From: Dysidea avara
Taxonomy: Eukaryota > Porifera > Demospongiae > Dictyoceratida > Dysideidae
NCBI RefSeq assembly: GCF_963678975.1
Contig: NC_089275.1
Coordinates: 37,734,819-37,798,818, forward strand
Length of the DNA stretch: 64,000 nt
Direction of reading: 5' to 3'
The position numbers and the translations under genes are program-made. The notes below the pieces were generated by a model. That model had not been told where the DNA came from. It was given only the letters and a program-made list of their open reading frames with translations, and ran no database searches. Positions 43,825-55,400 of this stretch are shown here, one piece after another (within the stretch, counting starts at the first letter, position 1; every line of letters starts with the position of its first letter).

Positions 43825-46298
43825 TTAAGTATCAGTATAAAACACATTACTAAGGTGATACAAATTGAAGCAAATAAACACAATTAGAAAAGCTAAATAT
43901 GCATTGTATAAACACAATGATAAAATAGCAAGCAAAAAACAAATAAACACACTATATAATACACTGTACTGGTAATGACTGTTATCTTGCAATTGCTTTA
44001 ATTTTTTGCTGTTATCATCATGTATTGCTTGCTGATGATTCAATACTCTTTTAAGGGACTCTATTTGATGTTCATAGCGTTTTTGGTATTCTTGTTCTTG
44101 TGTCTCATTTATTTGTGCTATATCATCTCTTGTTGGCAACTCATCAAGTTTTTTAGAAAACTCTTTGTTTAATGATACAATTTTGTTGATTATAACTTTA
44201 CTAACTTTGTCAAATTGTTGTTCACAGTTAGAGTTGATTGATTCCAGCAATGATGCATTGCTGGGGTAGCGTGTGCTATCAACTTCTGCTATAAATTTCT
44301 CAGATAAACTCTTTGGGTGGGAATTCATAATAAGCTCTTCATTAGACTTCAGTTTACCTGTATGACAGACAGAATCAATGTGGTACCATACTTTTTACAT
44401 TCAGCAGCTAGTTACTTTTATTTAGATAAAAGTATGCATAGTATGCTTTGATCTTTGTAAGATAATGAGATCTTTAAAAATCACTAAGAGACCTGCTAGC
44501 AGGTCTTTTAAGTGCAAACATACCTGCTAATAGAAAGGCTTCAAGCATTGCAAATTTCACTTTTGATGATATAGTATAGATTTGCTATGCTCTTTTAAGC
44601 ATATTTCAGACTAATAGCCCACAGAAGACGACCAGTTGCCCAAGCCAATCCAAGTTTAACCACTGCATTACTTTTATAAGCAATTAAGCATACCTAAAAG
44701 AATTTGATTATGGGAGGTAGAGTCTAACCAGGGGCGTAGAGTCTAACCAGGGGCGTGCCAAAGGGGTTTCCAGGGGTTTCACGAAACCCCTATTAAAATT
44801 GTCAGTAGCAAGAAAATGTTGGCAAACACAGTATCAGCAGGAGTACATCAATCTACATCATTACAGTGATGATCTGTGGGGGCACAGCCTCCCTCCCCAA
44901 ACCACTATGTTATGGCTATAAAAGATTGAGAAACTCCAATAGAGTGCGCAGTCAGTGAAATACTCTAATAGAACAGTCACCACATGTAACAATATTCTAC
45001 AGTTGCCTAGTGTGAATACTTGCATCTGCAGCACTATTCCATGGGTACACTTAGCTTGCTAGGAATTTCAGGACCTCACTAGTGACCTTCGCTAGTTTGT
45101 TTTTACTATGTTTAGCAGTCAGACTACTGGCATTTGACACCCTACAAAATTAAATCTTCTAGAAGCTTGCACCCCCATGTTCTACATCCTGGATCTACTT
45201 CCAGTGGAAACCCTTTTTGAAAAATCCTAGGCACGCTCCTGTCTAACATTGTAGCTATACATTTGCTATGACTAATGGACAAATCCAAAGATATCACAGA
45301 AATTCTGTTTAGAGCACATGTGGTTTAGCAAATGTTTTATGCCTATTTCATCTTCTTTTAACAAAGGCTTAGATGGATAAACTACGCACCTTGTAGAATG
45401 GTTATATTGTGCTATCTGTAATGTGGGTGTAGTCCATAATGAAAACTGTGCATGTGCCTGGTATTTACACCATAATAAGCCAGCAACAACTTATTCAGTT
45501 ACCATTGTTATCCACTCAAGCCTTGTCTTTGATCTGCTATATACCTGTTCTTCACACTGCTGTGTTGAGATGGGCACTCAACAGCTTGGGATTTTTCTTG
45601 TTGACACTATATAGTACTATCGTACTGTAAGATTAAGTTCATACTGAGATGGTTTAGAGAAATTTAACATAATAAGCCGTCTCAGTTACCTTCTTAATTG
45701 TTTAATACTACTAGTATATATTTATTCCCTTAAATTATTTAAGCCATCACAATAAGCAGACACATGTCTTGCACACATGGTGTCATATAATACAGACTCA
45801 GTAACTAATACACTATAATCCATTGTACTCACTTGAATTATCAACAAATGACTGTCCTAATGCAGGATGATCAAACACATACGCTGAATCAAAATAAACA
45901 TATTAGTATTCATTTTATTACTACTATGTACCCACATACGTTGATGGTCCATCACTGACAGTTGATCTGAGTATCTTGTCCTACTCAAACATGATGATAG
46001 AGTTAGTTATAACTTTTTATCCCACAAAACTTACTGTTCAAGCTGAAACAATTCCAGCTCTATTTCATTACAGGCATCTTGCAAGCTGTCGATTTTTCTG
46101 ATTGCATCTAAGTACTCTCAGTAGATTTATTCAGCCATTCGGTTAACATCTCATAGCAGCAATTAAAGGCAATATCATTTTCTCTCTGTACAATGGCATT
46201 AATATCTGCACTATTAAACTGCAGGTTAAGTGCGATGGTCTCCCAGTGTGTAGCAATTCTGGGTACAATCAACTTGTGGAGATGTTCCATCAAAGGCT
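43825..46298 (-). CDS. Death-domain, coiled-coil, C-terminal transmembrane protein (partial, apparent frameshift)
   Basis: Minus-strand exons at 46298-46035, 45980-45940, 45883-45833 and 44357-43825. The two small introns are 54 and 56 bases; the first has a TAACTAAC branch-like motif. The first visible exon opens in phase 1 with a Death-like domain: PLMEHLHKLIVPRIATHWE, then NSADINAIV and CCYEMLTEWLNKS. Its end carries an apparent 2-base GA insertion (GAGAG near 46111-46116) that creates a stop. Without it the frame continues into DAIRKIDSLQDACNEIELEL, a coiled coil, and joins the next exons cleanly. The last exon has a long coiled coil and a hydrophobic C-terminal anchor (YSVLYSVFICFLLAILSLCL and beyond). 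A tail-anchored or membrane-tethered adaptor is inferred. The 5' exon with the start was not found. It could be a pseudogene, or the GA could be an assembly or allelic indel. Confidence 0.6.
44748..45241. mobile_element. Nonautonomous DNA transposon in the Death-gene intron
   Basis: The ends CAGGGGCGTGCC and GGCACGCTCCTG are inverted repeats, flanked by TCTAAC at 44742-44747 and 45242-45247. The pre-insertion flank plus element start (GAGTCTAACCAGGGGCGT) is itself tandemly duplicated at 44719-44756. Contains CTCTAATAGAACAGTCA at 44963. Confidence 0.75.
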
Positions 46299-46536
46299 CT
46301 GTATCAAAAAAGCAACAATGTGTCATAATGTGATGTTATTATAGCTATTTGAATTGAGTTTTACCATGCAATGGCACAAGTATTCACACATTTTTTGTGG
46401 ATGTGTGAAATGACATTAGCACCGTATTGTCAATAATAATAAGCAATGAACTTCTTGCTAGAAATTGGTTACACTGGCAGTGGCAAGTATGATCTAAAGT
46501 GCCTACATCTTATCTACATGCATACGTATTCATAGC

Positions 46537-46855
46537 TTCTTGAAAATCTAACTTCTCTTTCTCTACATGCAGGCAAAAAAATATGCTCTTACTTAACACA
46601 AATCCTTCACCTGGTTCATGTATCTTTGCATGCATATCATGCTCAAATATATGGTGTTATATCATAGTATAAATATGTATAACAGAATGTAAAGCCGATA
46701 GGTACATATGTATACTAAAATACAGCACCATAACATTTGAGCATGGTATACATGCAAAGATACATGAACCAGGTGTGTTAAGCAAGTATATACTTTTTGC
46801 CTGTATAGAGAAGGCAAGTGAATGAAGTGGAAAAAGAAGTTAAGTTTTCAAGAAT
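46537..46855. mobile_element. Foldback element
   Basis: Arms of about 140 bp. TTCTTGAAAATCTAACTTCT through GGTTCATGTATCTTTGCATG at the left matches the complement at the right. The centre is near 46695. Confidence 0.8.
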
Positions 46856-46937
46856 TTTTATAAATTCCATAGGCAGATTCATTATGATTGTTTAGTATGT
46901 CTACACATTTTAATAGTTGAAAGTATACTAGTGAGTA

Positions 46938-46970
46938 AACAAACAAACAAACAAACAAACAAACAAACAA
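46938..46970. repeat. (AAAC)n microsatellite
   Basis: About eight AAAC units next to the foldback. Confidence 0.9.
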
Positions 46971-47353
46971 TACATGCCCTGCACTACACTGTAAGCAGAT
47001 ATGTACGTGCTTATTTATATGTACAAGAGTCAACCTCAGTGCTTAGGTCTTGTGTGGTTATCATTAATTCATCACAATGTAATGTTACTGCACTATTGCA
47101 GTGTTGGAATGAACTATCTGGTAATACGTAGTTTGATTCTTCATTGAATGTACAAAATTCAGGCATCTTTCAGCAGAGGTGACCTTAGGTCGTTATTTAC
47201 CCCTCGGTTAACAATGTGGCATTTGAAAGATGAAAGTTGACAATCAGACAGATTGGAATCTTACAGAAATCTAAAACTACACATTTTGTAATTTAAAATT
47301 ACCAAATTTTACGAATTTTTTAATTTTGGAATTACTGAATTTTACGAAGATTG

Positions 47354-47683
47354 GTACTAGTAATAGCATGGGTAGCAGTAAAATTTGGGATAAATACCAC
47401 GAGTGTTGTATTGGAAATGGGGATAAATTTCACGAGGCGAATATTCCCAGTTAATACCATACTCGCTGCATATACGCATGTTGTGCATTAGTGTTGCCAT
47501 GTATGCAATTTGTCACTATGTACTAAACACGCGTCGACACTAATTGGCGCTACATTGTTAACATAAATTCTAGCCAATGAAATTGCAATTACAACTTTTT
47601 CACTGCTACCAGTGAAATACGGGATAAATTTCACTGCTACTATTGAGACTTTTTGTATGGGCAGTGAAACAGGATGGTATTAA
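47354..47683 (+). repeat. Dispersed 330-bp repeat, copy 2
   Basis: Near-identical to 27757-28085, same orientation. Differences are scattered single bases and a few small gaps. Confidence 0.85.
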
Positions 47684-49380
47684 AATATGAATTGTAAGAT
47701 AGCATTCATATTTCAATTTTCGAAATTTCATAGACAATTTAACTTGTTACCTACCCCTCGTTGTAAACACATTATACATGTAATATGCACCTTGCAACAA
47801 GGTATCATCAATTTCAGTAACTTGAACTGCCATCAGTACAGACTACAAAGACTCTACATACAAAAGGCATGTGCAATAATGACAATGTACAGGTACATAT
47901 AATGTAACATTGATTTAATTGACGTACACTTTAGATATCGAATGGCAAGTACTTTGTGCACTGAACAATAAAGGATAAACCATATTTAATCGGTTAAACA
48001 CTGTGACATATACTACCATAGTTCTAAAATGAATTCAGTGACTATTTGAACCTGACCACCATTTGATGCTCAAAAATGAAGCCCTTCTTTTCAAAATCTA
48101 TTGTTGCACTACTCAAGTGTGGCTACTATCGAAGACACGACTTTTAACCAAGTAAATACAGTAGTCACAGTAAATCTGTAATAGGATTTGATATGAATAA
48201 GATCAATGAAATGAGAATGTCTTTTGATGCATGGACTATACGTATATGCATCAATGGCCAGCATTCAAGCCATTAGCTATAAAGGCTGATAAGAAGTGAG
48301 ACTATCCTTACAGAATTTCAAAGGGCCAAGCATTGTCTCTTTCTAAAATCATACATATATTTTTAATCAAAAAGAATGATATTAAGAATCACAATATTGC
48401 ATGGTACATGCATGATGTTCAAAATTAAATACAGTATGTGATGACCTAGAGTGAAAAATGGAAGGGAAAGTATTAAAGTTTTGTTGTAAACTCTTACTTT
48501 GAAAGTTGTCGATTTTAGGTGGTACCGTAACACAAATGAATTCAATGCACAAAATAAATAATTCTAGACTGCAGCTATTGTGGTTTCACACCCTACCAAC
48601 ACCTGTGACCTCTCTAGTGGAAGAAAGAGAGAGAGAGAAGAGAGAGTAGATTCAGTAGAGTGCATGCAAATCAGAGGCTAAGTTGCAGCATATTAACTAG
48701 TAATATCCTGCTGTTACAAAGATAATCATACAATTTATAATGTGACAATAATGTCAACAAAAAGCAAACATGCAATATAGCTTTCACTGGTAACTTATTC
48801 TCTAATGTGAACAGTGAACTGAAACTATCAAAATGATGTCTCACAATATTTTTCCTAAGTTATTCAGTAGTCACTGAAGCACTACATGTAGTTCAGCAAG
48901 CCCTAGTTAGTAGCTATGTAAAACAGATTGTATATGAGCCTGCAATGGCTAAGGCATATAGCCTGCCCTGTATACGTACCCATATCATGCATGGATCCTC
49001 AGCTGAACGGCCACACTTCACCTTACATAGTTGATTGTAAAGTCACTTGAACTGAACCCTGAGGGGGGCGGGGCAGTGATGTGTACACCATATAAATAAA
49101 ATGCCTCCTTAATGATTACGATACATATCTTCCTATTATGTATATACACCCTATGTCCACACTTGAGTCTAGGCATGCAAACCCCATATTATGTACATGC
49201 CGATCTGATCTAATTTAAACAGTTTATTAAACGTACTTATACTTTTGCAGCGGAGCACTTACAATCACCTACACTTTACACGTGCTTTAGCTTTCAGTCG
49301 AGACTAAAAGATATTGAGACTAGCACACTCAGCGCTTTCACGATCTTGTCACATTCGGTAGCCGGCGCTGAAAGTACCGG
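47684..49380. other. Intergenic, no gene recognised
   Basis: Includes a GA-rich patch at 48625-48650. It should contain the missing 5' exon(s) of the minus-strand Death-domain gene or their promoter, but I could not identify them. Confidence 0.4.
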
Positions 49381-49467
49381 CATATAAAAATTTCCGCGCG
49401 CTTAAATTTACAGATGCGCGGTACTCTGAATATGATGTTCTTCTGGGTCTTTGAAATATCAATATGA
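49381..49467 (+). promoter_or_regulatory. TATA-like element and overlapping uORF of the NLR gene
   Basis: CATATAAAAAT at 49381-49391 is TATA-like and lies next to a CG-containing patch. An upstream ORF starts at ATG 49414 (with further in-frame ATGs at 49432 and 49435) and ends at the TGA at 49465-49467. It overlaps the main start as ATGA. If transcribed, it would restrain or couple translation of the NLR. Confidence 0.45.
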
Positions 49468-52400
49468 CTACTAATCCCTATTTTGTTGCCTTCAACATGC
49501 ACTATCAGGATTTGACGACAGCCTTGCCAGCCAACGCGATGTATCCTACGTTTGTCAGATATGAAATGTTAAAGGATCCGCAGCTTAATCAGCAGTTTAT
49601 TGCAGCCTCAACCAATGAAGCCAAGACGCGTGTGCTACTGGATTCGATGAGGGGCGGACTGCAAATTGGTGTGGTTAGCGTATTCCAACAGTTTTTGAAG
49701 GCGATGACTGAGTATGCCGAAGGAAACAGCGATCCTGTGGTTAAAAAACTTGTAAAAAACATAAACAAAGATTTGCCTTCGGACTTGGGTCGTACGGACT
49801 CCGATTTGCCTTCATCAGGTATGTAGCTAGTCTCGCCTCCAGACTGCAACGTCTGGGGGCTGACTAGTATGTAGCCACGTATCATTAAACCCTAGTAGCT
49901 AGCTATAGCAGTCTATACTGCAATAATGCATTGTAAACTTCCTTGTAGGCCACACCCACCTTTGGGGGTACCATTGTCCTATATACCCGTGGTAGTTTTC
50001 TCTCCTCACTTTTCATTTGAATTTGGATAAGATGCTAAGGGCATAGCCCAAAAATAAATGCAATTCGTACAATATGAATGGTGTTTGCTAATAACTAAAG
50101 TATTGTTATTTGTTTTTACTGTGCAGAAATCACAAATGATTATAGCACATAAATATCATTACTTACATCCCAGTGCGTGGGAGTATCAAAGTACCGCACT
50201 GGGTTATAACCAGTTTTGGGAGTAACGCATTACTTATGTAACGCATTACTTATGTAACGCATTACTTATGTAACGCATTACGTAATATTATTGCTTTTGT
50301 GGTAACAAAGTAATATAACGAATTACGCTATAAAAACAGGTAATATAACGCAAGCTACTTTACTTACAAATGTAACGCGTTACCTAAGTAATATAGTTAC
50401 TGTAACGAGTCTAATATTACAAAATATTATTACTACAAGTAACGAAGTTACTAATCTCGTTAGTTATCCTCTGAGTAACGTCTAGCCACAACGAAGTAAC
50501 GAGGCCTACTGAATGAAGCTTATTCACCAGTTTCTTACTTATAACCAAGATTTGCATATTGTCCAACAACGCAATCATGTCACGTGATAACGTGGTAGTT
50601 TCACACATGACAGCTTAAGGCTATGGACACAAAGTAATATAATATGTAATACTATTACAGTTACTTTATTTTATGGGTAATATGTAACTGTAACTAAATA
50701 GTTCAGTTGCATGTAATATGTAACTAGTTACTTTTACAAAGTAACTTGCCCAACACTGGTTATAACTACCATACAGCTAGACAGAGCGGCGCTGCTACTG
50801 TACGATAGGGTCCGCAATCCAAAAAATCAACTTTTACAAATCGATCCCCCTACCATTGTGGGATGTTCATTGTGGTATCCCATTGCAAGATTCACCATGA
50901 AACCGGAGGCACGATTGTTGTCTTCACAGAAATATCGATTTTAGTATTTCGTGAGATGCAAATATTATTTTTAAAATTTCGTGCTCCACACAAAGAACAG
51001 GATAGAACTTGCTGCTTAGCTGGATATTATCTAGAGTTAATGTAGTTAAAAAGTACGCACAGTAATAAGCAAATGATTCACTGGGTTCCCGGCACAGGGT
51101 TGCTTTCTCTCAAAAAGCAGAAAACGAAACACACATTTTCCAATTCAAACTGCCCTACCAGCCAAGACAAGAAAAGCCAACTCTTCCTCATAGTGATGTG
51201 ATAAGGTTGGATGCATAGTCTGTCTATGCTGTTAGTCTGGATAGGATCTGAGACTTCTCACCATCTGGGTGAAGAACGTCAAAATTTTCGTGCGTCATTT
51301 CAAGGGATTCTCTCAATGGTACCAAAGTGCTTTCCAGTACTTCTGATGCCACACTGGTCACTTAATTTTGTTTAGAATGATGATAAATGATGGATCAAAA
51401 CGTTTGGTAGTAGTAGTAGTTGGTGTTTCTGTGATTTCATATGATGCAGTATACCAGCAGCTCACCAGGAGCTCCACCCAGCTCGAATCAAAAATGACAG
51501 ATTATGTGCTTTTTTCGGTTTGTTTTTGGTGTTTTGCAGCATAATGGTGATGTAGGGTGATCTAGTGAAGATTTGAAGCCACTGTGGAGCGTGAGAGGTG
51601 AAGTCAAATTTGGACGATTTTGCTGCCTTCTTGATGCATAGCTTAGAACGAGGCGTGGAAGCCGTCAATGAAATAATAATTGACAACCGCTGCTACCAAA
51701 CGTTCAGGGACATCTTTTGCCATAGTTTTAGTTTATAATTGATGATTGTTGTGGCTGCAGAGGCGCTGGAAATGGCTAGAAAGCACGACACAATTCTTTG
51801 ATGCTGCAGAAAATTTTGACGTTCGTCACCCAGATGGTGAGAAGTCTCAGATCTTTTCCAAACTAACAGCATAGACAGACTATGCACCCAACCGTATCGA
51901 AACACTATGAGGAAGAGTTGGCTTCTCTTGCCCTGGGTGGTAGGGCAGTTTGAATTCGAAACGTCGTATCTCTTTGTCTGTCTTTTCAAAGAAAGTAACC
52001 CTGTGCCAGGCACCCAGCGAGTCATTTACTTATTTCTGTGAGTACTTTTCAACTACAACAACTCTGGATACCATTTGGCTAAGTAGCAAGTTTCATCCGG
52101 TCCTATGTGTGGAGCACGAAATTTAAAAAAATAAATTTTGCATCTTGCGAAATACTGAAAACAATATTTCTGTGAAGACAACAATCGTACCTCCGGTTTC
52201 ATGGTGGATCAAGCAATGGGATACTACAATGAACATCCCACAATGGTAGGGGGATTGATTTGTAGAAGTTGATTTTTCGGATTGCGGACCCTATGTACGA
52301 TATATTAGTTATCACCCTGTTGCAGAGCCACTCAGTCCGAGACTCAGTCTCTTTCGTGACATCATAATAACCGCGAATGGCATTGTTTACCAATGGAACA

Positions 52401-55400
52401 AAGAGTCAAATAAGGAAATATTGATACAAAACACACCAATACAGCACTTAAAACTAGCAAGAAAACTGTTAATCCTTTACACAATAACACTACAAGTTAC
52501 CAATACGCCGGATAGTTTAACAAATGTCAAGAATAGTCCGTGACGATTTTCGCTCCAGCAATCACTCCCAACGGTTACTATGGTGAAGAACTAACTTCCT
52601 CTAGCTTCATCGTTCTGTCTCGGACTATGGTAGCCACTTGTTGGTCTTTATTTTTCTCTTGCACACCACGCGACAACACTATACCACTGAATTTCTGACG
52701 AAGGCGAACCGTACCTGGAACCGCTGCTTCATAACACCGTCCTTCGCTACAGTTTGTAGGCAGTATGTAAGGTCTCCCTTGTAGCTACGAAGTAGAATCT
52801 CCACACAATTCGGACGAAATCTTGAGCATAGTGACAGGAACTCAAACCAGAACTTAATTTACTATCCGTAAACTTCTGCGAATTCCCGTGCACTGGGATA
52901 TAAAATAGTTATATCCCGTATACTCGGATGATATCATTGTTATTACACTCGTCCTCGGCTCCGCCTCGGACTCGTGTAATAACAATGATATCACCCTCGT
53001 ACCGGGATATAACTATAACTTACGCTATTACAAAAAATATCTAGGGAAGGGGAATTGACTATGTAGGGGGAGGGGGTTAAAGTTTAATCACAGAGGGGAA
53101 AAAAGCAACTTTATATTATAAGTCAATGTTTGTCATCAGTTGGTTGTAGTATCCATATGCTAATAGTACCTACTGTACTGCGTATTGGGAATCATGGAGG
53201 TTTGGGTTATCTGGCCAAAAATATCAGCTTCACAATACCTTCCTGATGCCTTGGCAGTATTGGTTATGTATAACCAAGCACAAAAGTGTCTTCAATATGA
53301 TCCCAATAGATTGTTAAGAAATTTAATATGCAGTAGTTGTAACATGGGTACGAGTGATTTGCCTGAAATATACACATGAGCACGAGGGCGCAGCCCGAGT
53401 ACTTCCCCAAGTCCATGATCACTTTACACTGATCACTTTACAAAAATTAAAACCCACTATCGATCCTGTTAAGTTTCGCTATATTAAAGGAGAGTAGATC
53501 ACACAGTTTCATCAAAGAAATCAAATGATTTCTGAGAATGCTTGGAATGCATTAATGAGAATAGGAGGTAGTATATACAAGTTATATCCCTCTTAGGAGG
53601 GATATAACTTGTATACTCCTATTCTCCTTAATGCATTCCTGAGCACTGATAGCAGTGCTATTATACCACTTATACACCTTCTCTTCCCTTTGAAGTGAGG
53701 TGTGAAAGTGGTATATATATATATATATTCATTGAAATGTCTTCAGGCAAGTATAACTCGATAACAGCTAAGGCTACGGGATTGATTTTTTTCACTGTTA
53801 AACGTTACTTCAGCCCAACAGGTGTCTTTTGGCATACCGCAGTGCATGCAATGCACGTATCATGGACTTAAATACCTTTGTCCTCCTTTCTTTTTTGCTG
53901 ACAGTCCAATTGCAAGATGTCGATTTGTGGTAGCACAATGGCTTCCGTATGTTTGTAAATGGGAATCATCCATATTTTCCATGATGATGACTGGATTGAT
54001 TGTAGAGGCACTTCTATACTATAGAAAAAAAAGTAGGGAAACAAGGGAGTCACTAGCTGACATCTAATTAGGGATTTAATATCCACTAGTATATCCACAG
54101 GTATAGGAAATGTTTCATCACTTTTTAGCTATTCCATTGTTTCACTTTTTTTTCTTTGATTCCTTTAAAAATTCCTAGTAGTAGTAGTAGTGATAGTGGT
54201 AGTGGTAGTAGTCAGTGTTGTAAGTGGGTCAGTACTGTTGACCCGTTTGACCCACTGACCCAAATAGTAATCCGGATGGGACCCAGATCTGACCCGCATG
54301 TGACCCAGTTTAATTAAAATAGAGGCGTGCCCCAAGAGCTAGATTAAAAGTTCACAAGTTCCACTAGTCAGCCGTACAAAAAATTGTCTGCAAGAAGTGA
54401 GTAGCTATATACTATCAAGTGGGTGTGGCTCCATGTATGTATTATGAAGTGGGGGTGGCTCCAGGTAAGTTTACATGCAGCTACAGAATTTAGTTACTTA
54501 CATTTCAAGTAGCAACACGGATCTGGGGATGCATGCATGCCCACAGAGCACAGCTAGTACAATTCCGATAAGTGGGCATGGCTTTATATACCCTGCACAG
54601 ACAGCAAAGCATATTCCTGAATGGTGGGTGTGGCTCCACGTAAGTTTCTTGAACGTTTACAACTGCATTTCCATCAATACAATTGAGCTTGTTAACTTAT
54701 AGTCACATGTGATCTCATCCTGGTCAGACCGAGATATTCAGTGAAGTGGATAAGACCCACTTGACCCAGACAAAATGTGACTCAAATGACCCAGATAATT
54801 CGGATGACCCAGCTTACTTACAATGCTGGTAGTAGTACCTACTAAGCTTGTCAATGTCCACCTTCATCAGCTACCCCTCACATCCTTCTGCATTCATCAT
54901 TGTGTATATTTTTTAGGTTATCCCGATAAACAATCACAAAGTTGGAAACCGGCATTGAAAAAAGTGAAAGCTGATGGTACGTAAGATTCAATTACATGCA
55001 GGGTATACTTACATGTATTGCATGCAGTGCATGTAGGCATAAAAAAATTAAAATGCAATTTACGGTCTTAGCTAGACATATTATATAGCATTAAGTTATC
55101 TCATATAGTCAGTCACCCATGGCTCCAAAACATAAACTCAAAAGTATGAGGAGCAACAGATTATAATGCTTTGGAATCTTATTGTACTGTACGTAATGAC
55201 AAATGACTTTGCTAACTGTTAACTTTTCTGTTGATACTGCTAAATTGCTAACTTTGTAGAACAGAGCTACAGATTTATGCAATGGTGATGTTTTGTTAAA
55301 TGTGAGGGCAGGATGCTTCTACTAAATGAAGTGGCTAGCTACTTCGTAAGATTTGATGCAATAATTCTCTTATGTACAGGAGGTGTTTACAGTTGTATTT

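Noticed and set aside
51462..52025. Minus-strand ORFs in the intron 1 foldback
   Set aside because: They lie in the foldback middle and arm; no domain or start context is convincing.
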